Of a stretch of DNA of 64,000 bases, positions 10,751 through 19,713 are shown piece by piece (within the stretch, counting starts at the first letter, position 1; each line of letters starts with the position of its first letter). This stretch comes from Siphonodentalium dalli (lineage: Eukaryota; Mollusca; Scaphopoda; Gadilida; Siphonodentaliidae). The stretch covers positions 220,364,205 through 220,428,204 of the forward strand of contig CP136064.1 of assembly GCA_032622095.1 (NCBI GenBank), in the 5' to 3' direction. The position numbers and the translations under genes were made by a program. The notes below the pieces were generated by a model. That model searched no databases, was not told where the DNA came from, and was given only the letters and a program-made list of their open reading frames with translations.

Positions 10751-10756
10751 TTTCCA

Positions 10757-10897
10757 AGTGTTTAAACCAGAGATGATGTATGCTCAACTTAGACCTGCGG
10801 CCTCGGGTTTAAGCCACGGATTTACAATGTCAAACGGCTGTTTAAACCTATAGAGGTATAGGTAGAGCAGGTTTAACCTGGAGATGACGATTCCGGC
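10757..10897. repeat. GTTTAAACC-family element, partial copy
   Basis: It shares with the copies at 34,276-34,714 and 47,657-48,093 the order 'GTTTAAACCAGAGATGA', 'CTTAGACCTGCGG', 'GGGTTTAAGCCACGGATTT', 'GGCTGTTTAAACCTA' and the terminal 'GGAGATGACGATTCCGG'. Only the right part of the element is recognised here. Confidence 0.6.
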
Positions 10898-11850
10898 CAT
10901 ATGGTTTGGACATTTTGAACTCATATATAGCTATTTGAGTCTAAACATTGACGGCTGGAAAATATTTAGTCATAACATGGGTTAGTGATTTCCATACACG
11001 TGTAATTGCATAATAGTTCCATATAAGCTTGAGTTATATTATCTCACCGATATCTCCGGTGCGAATTATTTTGGCAACCACGTACGGTGACGTGCCTGTC
11101 GCAAGAGCTTTTGTCATATATATATTGTGAAGCGCGTCCAATGTTACTTACTAACACGTCCTCGTTACAAAATGTTAATGCAAAATATTCAGATTTCTTG
11201 AAACTGGTTGCTTGGCGTTGGTTGTATTTCTGATATTCCAATGACCGGATCTGGGAGGGTGCATGTCTTATAACGTCACGCTTTGTTCAAATTTGGCCGT
11301 GATAATACTATATTTTGGGCCAATTTGCGTGCAATCTCTCGATTACCGTACCACTTTGCCCTATATACCATAAATGAGGACAAGTTGGCACAAATTTAGC
11401 ACCCAAAGATTAAGACTAATATTGTCTACTATTGTCTAACAGTATCTGTATATATTTTTAAAGCCATGTAAACGCCGCTTTTCTTGATGAACCAGACACA
11501 AAGCAATCACGCGGGAGTCGCGTCCGTGGTTACTCATTGGAGTCCTCGTTACATTAGATACTTCGATAGGAAGATCGTGCTAAAGTTTTGAGCGTAATTT
11601 GAAGAGTGCTCTTGATGCTCTGATTTTTCATTCAGGAATATCATAGTCAAGGCCGGTTATATCTTGCGCCTGTTCTTCTAATCTTGGAAGGTCTGTGAGA
11701 ACAGTCTGTTGAAAAACTGGTCGGAGTCCGCAGGCAAACTGCCTAGATTTTTTAAATGATCTTAAATAAATAGCCTCTGAAATTCCTCAAATTATTCGAC
11801 ATTTCTTCCAGTCCTCATTAGATACGGGAATCGGTAATACTTCGCAACTG
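10898..11850. other. No gene seen
   Basis: No coding exon, RNA gene or high-identity repeat was recognised. The sequence just upstream of 11,864 may contain further decayed retrotransposon DNA, but I could not read protein similarity there. Confidence 0.25.
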
Positions 11851-11863
11851 TTCAAAATAATGA

Positions 11864-12730
11864 TTGTTCTCTGTCATCAAGTTATCGACCTGTTTTGTTA
11901 ACAAACAGATGGAGAATATTGTTCGTTCACAACTGACGAATCGTCTGGACTCTAATAATTTTCTTTCTATCCGTCAACATGCTTTTCGTAAAAATCATAG
12001 TTGTGAAACTCAACTCATCAACGCCACAAACGATTGGGCCTACAACCTGGACAAAAATCTACAAACTGATATTTTTATAATGGATTCGAAAAACCTGTCG
12101 ACACCGTTCCGCATGAATTACTAAAATCTAAAATATACCGCTAGGGATTATCAACTCATGTTCTACGATGGATTGACGACTTCTTATGTCATAGGAACCA
12201 ACGGCTATTCGTCAATTGTTCCGAAACTTCATACTATCCAGTCTTATCAGGAATCCCTCAACGAACAGTTCTCGGACCTACCTTATTTTTAATGCATATA
12301 AATGACATCCCGGAGAATATTTCTTCGGAAATGAGTCTATTCGCGCGATCGCTGATGACTGTTTGTTACAGAACCATTCGCAATGAAAAGGACATCAAAA
12401 TTCTTCAACAGGACATCAATCAAGTTGGAGATTGTGCAAAGCGATGGGGTATGAGGTTTCATTCGATAAAGTGTAATATCATGCATTAAATAAACTCTAT
12501 TAAATATCTAGGTGTTCAGATATCATCCGACCTCAGCTGGAACAAAAATATAAATATGACCTGTTACATAGCAAGTGGCGGACTTTCTCAAAGAAATCTT
12601 CATGGCTGACACAAAGACACAAGAGAGAAATTCTACTTCAGAGCAGTTCTTGCGATAATTGAATATACCTCCTCTGCGTGGGATCCTTACTACAACAACC
12701 TTATCCAGGAACTTGATCAAATTTAACATA
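11864..12730 (+). pseudogene. Dead non-LTR retrotransposon reverse transcriptase
   Basis: Frames at 11,864-12,121 and 12,292-12,486 plus a third piece at 12,499-12,725 together cover much of a CR1/Jockey-like RT. Visible: TCFVNKQMENIVRS, SIRQHAFRKNHSCETQL (fingers), DIFIMDSKN where the first catalytic aspartate motif should sit, HINDIPENISSEMSLF leading to the A-D-D catalytic box at about 12,351-12,359, and WGMRFHSIKCNIM. The thumb reads KYLGVQISSDLSWN and IEYTSSAWDPYYNNL. Several frameshifts and stops break it, and a few-base insertion precedes the A-D-D box. It is non-functional. The endonuclease and 3' end were not recognised. Confidence 0.85.
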
Positions 12731-13670
12731 GATCCAGGGGTATCTGTACGAGGTGTCGATAATCCAAATCTCCAATTATCCTTGTCCCATGGGGGTTCCA
12801 AAACACTGAGGTATCCAGGGCGGAGCAGGTGGAAAATATATTTGTTTGACCTTTTTAGTGTTTTTGACCTGCAAATTTCAGTATAATCAGGACAACCAAT
12901 AAAATAAGACAAATGTCGAATAAATATATATTTGAATATCAGATATTTATTCTATCTGGGTTGCTTAACATTAATGGTGTGCAAAACATTATATTCTCGA
13001 ACAATTTTTGTGAAAAATTCACGAAAATGCCAAAAAATACATAAATTGCCGTGCTTTTTCAAAAAAGTTTTCCAGAAGATTTCCTATAAAATATTCATCT
13101 TTTGGTATAAAGCTCTCAGTGGTGCATCAAACTTTTCAGCATTATGTACCTGATTTAAAAATATCAACATCACAAGCACTGATATCAAACAAGCCGAGAT
13201 ATTTCCAAAAAAATAACCCTCCCCCTAAAACTGATGTTCTATCTGAAAATACCTGTCAAGTCAGAATGGCCCGTTTTCGTTCCGTTTTGTTAACCAATTC
13301 AGAGTATTATCATATATCATGGAACTAGCATGTATCTGAGGAGGTTTATGTTATGGGACAGTCTATTGTGTTCAAATATTTGATTTTTTTGTGGTAAATT
13401 AGCTAATTTTTAAATTAATTTTAAGTGAAACATTTCTGAAAAATTCCCATGACTTTGTCAGTTTTATGGATACAGCTGCACAATCTGCAACACAATAAGC
13501 AACAGTTCATCCCCAATACCAGACATGAATTGCTATAATCATGTACCAGACATGAATTGAGAAATGAAGTATAACTTAACCCTACCCCAAGATAGTTTTC
13601 TTAATGCTTTCAATTGTATGCTATAGGCTACTGAACTCGAAAGTTCATTCAGACTAGTTGATATAATTCA
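12731..13670. other. No gene seen
   Basis: AT-rich DNA between the RT remnant and the Helitron array. The open frames on both strands at 12,523-12,912 fall partly in the RT thumb and have no further support. Confidence 0.3.
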
Positions 13671-14062
13671 TCTCATATATATTTTGAAGACCTCTGTTTG
13701 TTTGTTTGTTTGTTTGTGTGTCTGTCTGTCTGTCATTTATACAAATCTACGATTCTCGACCGATCGGGACGAAACTTGGTACGTGTGTGTAGTTTGACCA
13801 GGCGGTGAACGTTGTCGTATTGGCGAGCCCGTGCGGCGCCCGCTTCGCGCATGCGCAGACGAGATCTCGGAAACGGGTGGAGCTATCGACTTGATATTTG
13901 GTATGTGAATGTATCTTGCCCCGGATGCGAATTTTATCGGGTCGTCGAGCACGTGCGACGCCAGCTTCGCGCATGCGCAGACCAGATCTCGGAAACGGGT
14001 AGAGCTATCGACTTGAAATTTTGTTTTTGAATAGCCCGGACAACGTCGGGCTCATCGGCTAG
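13671..14062 (+). mobile_element. Non-autonomous Helitron, array copy 1
   Basis: It starts TCTCATATATATTTTGAAGA after an A and ends with a hairpin AGCCCG-gacaacgt-CGGGCT followed by CATCGG and CTAG. TC at the 5' end, a subterminal hairpin and CTAG at the 3' end are Helitron hallmarks. Inside are a TTTG/TCTG microsatellite and about one and a half internal units of about 115 bp containing 'ggagctatcgacttga' and 'cttcgcgcatgcgcaga'. There is no Rep/helicase coding. The next copy begins immediately after CTAG. Confidence 0.85.
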
Positions 14063-14613
14063 TCTCATATATATTTTGAAGACCTCTGTTTGTTTGTTTG
14101 TTTGTTTGTGTGTCTGTCTGTCTGTCATTTATACAAATCTACGATTCTCGACCGATCGGGACGAAACTTGGTACGTGTGTGTAGTTTGACCAGGCGGTGA
14201 ACGTTGTCGTATTGGCGAGCCCGTGCGGCGCCCGCTTCGCGCATGCGCAGACGAGATCTCGGAAACGGGTGGAGCTATCGACTTGAAATTAGCTATGTGA
14301 ATGTATCTTGACCCGGATACGAATTTTATCGGGTCGCCGAGTCCGTGCGACGCCAGCTTCGCGCATGCGCTGACAATATCTCAGAAACGGTGGAGCTATC
14401 GACTTGAAATTTGGTATGTGAATGTATCTTGCCCCGGATACGAATTTTATCGGGTCGCCGAGCCCGTGCGACGCCAGCTTCGCGCATGCGCAGACCAGAT
14501 CTCGGAAACAGGTGCTTCGCGCATCCGCAGACCAGATCTCGGAAACGGGTGGAGCTATCGACTTTGGTTTTTGGTTTTTGAATAGCCCGGACAACGTCGG
14601 GCTCATCGGCTAG
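14063..14613 (+). mobile_element. Non-autonomous Helitron, array copy 2
   Basis: It has the same TCTCATATATATTTT start and hairpin + CTAG end as copy 1, with which it is directly abutted. It is longer (551 bp) because the internal units of about 115 bp are repeated more times (boundaries visible near 14,270, 14,390 and 14,510), the last with a small internal duplication of 'cttcgcgcat.cgcagacca'. Non-coding. Confidence 0.85.
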
Positions 14614-14964
14614 TCTCATATATATTTTGAAGACCTCTGTCTGTCTGTCTGTTTGTCATTTATACAAATCTACGATTCTCGACCGATCGGGACGAAACTT
14701 GGTACGTGTGTGTAGTTTGACCAGGCGGTGGACGTTGTCGTATTGGGGGGTCCGTGGAGCTATCGACATAAAATTTGCTATGTGAATGTATCTTGCCCCG
14801 GATACGAATTTTAACGGGTCGCCGAGCCCGTGCGACGCCAGCTTCGCGCATGCGCAGACGAGATCTCGGAAACGGGTGGAGCTATCGACTTGAAATTTGG
14901 TATGTGAATATATCTTGAAATTTGGATTTTGAATAGCCCGGACAACGTCGGGCTCATCGGCTAG
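14614..14964 (+). mobile_element. Non-autonomous Helitron, array copy 3
   Basis: The third head-to-tail copy (351 bp) has the same termini. It has fewer internal units and a deletion near 14,745-14,755 where the text reads 'attggggggtccgtgg'. It ends CTAG at 14,961-14,964 followed by T, so the whole array sits between A (13,670) and T (14,965), as expected for a Helitron insertion. Confidence 0.85.
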
Positions 14965-14997
14965 TACCATATATTTTAATAGTTCTGCCCACGGATT

Positions 14998-15600
14998 ATC
15001 CAATCTCATCTTCACTGTCGCTGTCAATTCCATCAAATGTAATGGTATCAGTCAATATAATTTATGTGCAACATCTTCAAGGAAGAATTGTTCAAACAAC
15101 TCAGGTTGCCTATCGACCGTCCATCAATGAAGTGCTACATCGGGAGTGATTGATTTGACAATGGTTGCAAGTCTCCACTGTTTTTTGCTATCATGTTGGC
15201 TCGTTTTGAGTGTAGAATTAAATATTCCTCACATGGTGGAAGTGCAGAAAGATCAAGTACCTTCTGCTGATTCTCGAACTTCTGCTGGAACATCATTATC
15301 CACCCAGCTTGCTTCACTTTTCTCGAACATTGAACGTATAAGGCACATGCTAACTCCTCGAGTTTAGTAAGCGTGTCACTATCCAAAACCCAATCCGTTC
15401 TTAAATAAGCCATGACTTTCATATATTTTGATCGTCTTTCCAGCAACTTCCAGAAGAGTTTGTTTTTCCTTTTTGGAAGATAATCATTACCCGTTAAGGA
15501 AGGGAACCCAATAAGTGCATGCTTCTGTATATTTGACATCTCGATATCACCGACTTGAATCACCTGCCCATTAGCATCAAACTTGATCAACTGTTGTCAG
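14998..15600 (-). pseudogene. Remnant of a repeat-associated 'LTGND' protein
   Basis: The minus-strand frame 15,590-15,138 reads GDIEMSNIQKHALIGFPSLTGNDY, then NKLFWKLLERR, RTDWVLDSDTLTKLEELACALY and LPPCEEYLILHSKRAN. This matches from memory a multi-copy protein family found in many invertebrate and fish genomes with the motif IGxHAFTG(C/N)D. That family is often described as uncharacterised and may be a PIN/FEN1-like nuclease; the functional label is uncertain. Past a stop at 15,135 the frame shifts (WTVDRQPELFEQFFLEDVAH) and ends in an acidic tail (DSDSEDE), so it is decayed. A possible acceptor lies upstream of 15,590. Confidence 0.6.
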
Positions 15601-15849
15601 GGTAAATCGTTTAACGTTTCATCCATTGTGCACAAACAACATCAAGATGAGAACTATATCATGATGGAGATGACCTCTCAATTGATCTACTATTGTCAAC
15701 GTTTCCTCCATTGTGCATACACACCATCAATATGGAGAACTCCATCAAGATGGAGATGACCTCTCTATCGATTAAAATGTCGTTGTATTATTGTGGAAAG
15801 CGATAGCCAACCAAGGTGCACACGAACAACCAACACAGTAACATAAAGT
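15601..15849. repeat. Short duplication upstream of the remnant
   Basis: 'gtttcatccattgtgcacaa' with 'gatggagatgacctctcaat' (15,617-15,682) is repeated as 'gtttcctccattgtgcatac' with 'gatggagatgacctctctat' (15,701-15,770), period about 85 bp. Two units are seen, with no coding signal. Confidence 0.5.
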
Positions 15850-16800
15850 CATTCCTTATATACACATAAACACCACACAAATTACAAGATAATCACTCAC
15901 TATTTTCACATACACCTGACCCATGACCACATAGTCACTCCCTGTATACCTATTAACCACTTTCATGACCATATGTCAATCCTTGTATACTTATTCATAT
16001 CACCATTGACCATACTGCCACATCGATGGCCACATAGCCATTCAAGATATACATGTACACTCCATCCATGACCATAAAGTCACTCCATGTATGCATCTTA
16101 CCAATGGCCATATAGCCACTCGCTTTATACATATACCCCTCACCCATGACCATATATAGCCACACTCGACGTGGTGCATACCTGTACCCCCACACATGTC
16201 CATACAACCATGAGTCACAGTGTAGACACACTAGGTATACTCATACACCTGACCCATGACCATATAATCACCCCCTGTGTACCTATTCAATACAATCATG
16301 ATCACACAGTCAATCCTTGTATACTTATTCACTCACCGTTGGTCATACGTCACTCCCTGTATACATGTTCACCAAACCCAAAATAGCTACGCAAGATATA
16401 CATATACTCCCCGAGCATGACCATAGAATCACTCCAGGCAAACATATGCATGCACATTACTAATGGCGATATAGCCACTCACTTTATTCAGCTACCTCTC
16501 CACAACCATACAGCCACACTTGTGTATACATGTACATCCTACACATGACCATACAGCTATGCAGGCACACCATGTATACTCCTACACCTGACACATGACC
16601 ATGTTGTCACACCCTGTATACGTATTCACCACATTCATGATCATAGTCACTCCTTATATACATGTTCACCTCACCATTGGCCATACAGTCACTCCTTGAA
16701 AACATATTAACCTCACTATTTGACCATACAGTCACTGTATACCACCTATTTGCCACACCAGTAGTCATATAGCCACTCGATATATACATGTATACGGTCA
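15850..16800. repeat. Degenerate satellite with unit of about 44 bp
   Basis: About twenty diverged units follow the pattern 'cc(c)atgaccatatagtcactc' + 'cctgtatacatattcacc'. Phrases 'catgaccatatagccac', 'gtatacatgtacac' and 'tcactccctgtatac' recur throughout. The frames at 15,995-16,231 and 16,171-16,386 are repeat artefacts (repeating MVMGxxYMY-like text). Confidence 0.8.
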
Positions 16801-17035
16801 AGGTCATTGGAAAAAGGTAACTGTATATATATTTTTATATATTTCTCATATTCCGCTGCGCATAGCACACGTGTTAGTAATAAAAACAATCCCCTTCATA
16901 ATACACAAACACTTGAACACCATCATCGCGTTCAATTTGATATGATATACTTGATACAAGACGATCACAGTCGATATGTAACAACATTTATAGTTTATAT
17001 TTAATCACATTTTAAGTTTTATAGTATTTGAGGCA
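16801..17035. other. No gene seen
   Basis: Short AT-rich spacer between the satellite and the next dispersed repeat; nothing recognised. Confidence 0.25.
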
Positions 17036-17450
17036 GTACTTAAGTCACGATGCATTGACCTTTAGACCATCAAATCAAAATAAGCACGATGTTGTGACTT
17101 TAGTAACTAAAGCACTATACTTCACAAATATGTTGCTTAGTTATTGTGGAAACTTTTTGGATTGGGGTGGCTGCATGTGTCAGAATAAAATATGGTTTCC
17201 ATGACAAAATATTTGGAGAAAAGTAAAAAAAAAGAGAAAAAAAAAAAGCCCACTGTGGAAACCCGATGAGCCTTGTAGTTATTCAAATACAAAAGTTACG
17301 ATCCAACTCCGAATTAAGGGACCATCAGACCCAAATAAACACGATTTTATGACTGTATTTTTTATGTTTATTCTCAAGCATGAAACTTCACATATTGGAT
17401 GCTTAGTTATAGAAGCACTTTTGGGATGTGATGTCCGATTTGGTGGGGGG
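17036..17450 (-). repeat. Dispersed repeat, inverted relative to the 26-kb copies
   Basis: Read on the minus strand, 'ggcttttttttttt..', 'gtttccacaataactaagca', 'atttgtgaagtatagtgctt' and 'tagttactaaagtcacaac' match the copies at about 26,165-26,420 and 26,755-26,990. A second partial piece follows at 17,318-17,440 ('gaccatcagacccaaataaa'), and a fragment recurs near 18,840-18,910. Confidence 0.6.
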
Positions 17451-18179
17451 GGGGTTGTATTTCAAGGTTATAGCACAACGGTCAAATACCAAAATGCCAT
17501 AATGATAAAATAACTGCTGCTTTGTTGTGGCTAAATAATATGATTTATACTATATGCCCCACAATACCTTTTAACCATCGCAAATCTGCATATTAGTGCC
17601 ATAATTTGTTCAGTCAATCAGGATAGTCCACATGGAGGTACTAGCTATGGTTCGATGGTTTCGGACGAACCCGCCCTGGGAAGGACAATGCTCTATTGTG
17701 CGACCATGCACTGTCTGTTCTATGCACGTTATCGCAACATACATGACATTATGTGTTACCAACATTACATTAATGTCGGCCATATTCGAAAAATGTAGCA
17801 AATAATAATGGCGGTTTTATATAGCGCTCAGTAATATTGTTCTAAGACGCTTTTAAATATTACACTATTAGCCCAGTCATTTGTACAAGCCAACCAATGA
17901 ACCGGCTGCAGCCATGATATTGTGTACATGTTCTGCTATAGTTTGATCAGCGCTGACTGGTACTGATACTCGTTTAACGCACGAATGGGGCGAAGTCGAC
18001 ACAGTACGAGCGACATTGCACGTCGCTCAAAGCGGCCAAGCCAATGTTGTGTGAATTAACAATAAACTACCCATTGGCTGCGAACTCATTTCTCTGTGTT
18101 GACAGCGAAGACATGCTAAGCACTGGACCACCGTGCTCCACGTGACATATTTTCGATTTACAGAAGAGACAAAAACATT
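17451..18179. other. No gene seen
   Basis: Nothing recognised; the minus-strand frame 17,610-17,801 has no domain. Confidence 0.25.
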
Positions 18180-18420
18180 ATCCGATTCAAGTTCGAAGCA
18201 GTCTTCTCTTAGGACGCTTACGCCCAGTAGGGAATCGCGCTGAAGAATCGGCAGGAGATCAGAACCTTTCGTACTGAACTATTGGGGAAAACATATCCAA
18301 GTTAGAACAGTTGGAGTCTATTCTTGTTATGCTTGCGCTTAGTTGGGGGTCGCGATAATAGGTTCGCGAACTGAAGAATCGGCAGGCGTCCAGAACCTTT
18401 CGCGCATACTGAAATATTGG
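18180..18420. repeat. Tandem duplication of about 115 bp
   Basis: 'gctgaagaatcggcaggaga.cagaacctttcg.actgaactattgg' at 18,240-18,283 recurs as 'actgaagaatcggcaggcgt.cagaacctttcgcgcatactgaaatattgg' at 18,370-18,421, with 'gcttacgccc/gcttgcgctt' and 'gggaatcgcg/gggggtcgcg' also duplicated. Two diverged units. Confidence 0.55.
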
Positions 18421-19455
18421 CGTTAAACAACACTTGAATAGTATATATATATGCCGTACACGAACCACCCGTGCAGTGGTTCGATTATAGCTCATGCTGG
18501 GAGGGAAATGAAGTTAATGGTTCATAATATTCGTCATCAAAAAGTCTGAACGTTTTGTTGTGCGATGAGTCCGTCACCAGGTCATGCTGGGAAAATATCG
18601 CCGCATAAATTATGCCGTTGCAATCACACGACGAACCCGCCTTAGGGAAACACTGGCTACGCCTATGATAGTCCACATATGTCAAGGTAACTAACGGGGG
18701 AAATGGTTTCTGGGGCCAAATTAGGATATATTTTATAACACGACCAAGCAGAGCCAATATTACAGAGAGGAATTATCATGCATCTTTTATCCTATTCTCA
18801 CATCTAACTGGGATCAATGAACATTCCTAATCCTTACACTTAGCGGGGTCCCTTAAGAATAGCATGAATCATGACGATAGTATCTAAAGCATGAAACTTT
18901 CGCATATTGGTCGAGTGACCCCAAGCTGAACAGTGTTGGAGGTGGTTACCCGGTCAGGTCAACATACCTGTAATCTATGTCAACATTCCCCCCTTATACT
19001 TTTATTATGTGTAGGCGTTTAATTCAAATACGGGATATATTGAACTATATCCAACAGCATGGACCATTTACAAAACCCGGCTGGCAAATAACTTTGAACA
19101 TCCACATTTTTTGTTATGTTTTTCATTGTCTCATTCAAATACCCAATCAAACCATGGAATGCCACAAAAAGACAGTGGGGTTCGTTTGGCAAAACGGCTG
19201 TGCTATCTGGCAGTGTGTATTATTATGAATATAAAGTTGCCTATGGCACCACGGATTGAGAGAATATGATGCTTTGCGACTCTTAGGATTTGGCGAAAAG
19301 GCTACTGGCGTAATGTGAGGTCTCAGTCGTAAACTATTTATACAAGATAGTCAATTGATAACTGTTGAGTCGCTCACCTGACTGTATAGACTGAGAATAC
19401 TCGGACTCTGAAGATTACAACAGTTAGAATATTTCAAAATCACTTAAGTAGTTAT
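18421..19455. other. No gene seen
   Basis: The minus-strand 90-codon frame (18,485-18,757) and the plus-strand 83-codon frame (18,977-19,228) have no recognisable domain. A fragment of the repeat described at 17,036-17,450 lies near 18,840-18,910. Confidence 0.25.
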
Positions 19456-19700
19456 AAACAGAGACGTCGCTAGATGGTCTCCGTTGTGCAGTGGGGTGTC
19501 CACTCCCAACTGGAGCAACATAGTCCCAAGTTCGTAAAATTCCTTTGCACATCCCCCTTATATTGGAAGTGATGCCTCCAACATGACATGCCCTCTTCCT
19601 TTTTTAATGGCCGACCACAGTCAAACATTTGATTCCCAACTTGCTATGTACCCTAAACACCAAAACGCAATTTCTTGACTGGTCGGCCCCATTTTAACAA
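19456..19700 (+). repeat. GAGACGTC-hairpin repeat family, copy 2
   Basis: It starts with GAGACGTCGCTAGATGGTCT and shares 'cccaagttcgtaaaattcct' and 'ttgcaca.ccccc' with the copies at 10,078 and 56,075. Confidence 0.45.
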
Positions 19701-19713
19701 ACATAATCTTCCA

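Noticed and set aside
12523-12912. 129-codon minus-strand frame
   Set aside because: It overlaps the plus-strand RT thumb remnant for half its length and has no domain of its own.
15995-16386. Frames rich in MVMG, YMY and HTCT repeats
   Set aside because: By-product of the roughly 44-bp satellite; they occur on both strands and carry stops every few units.
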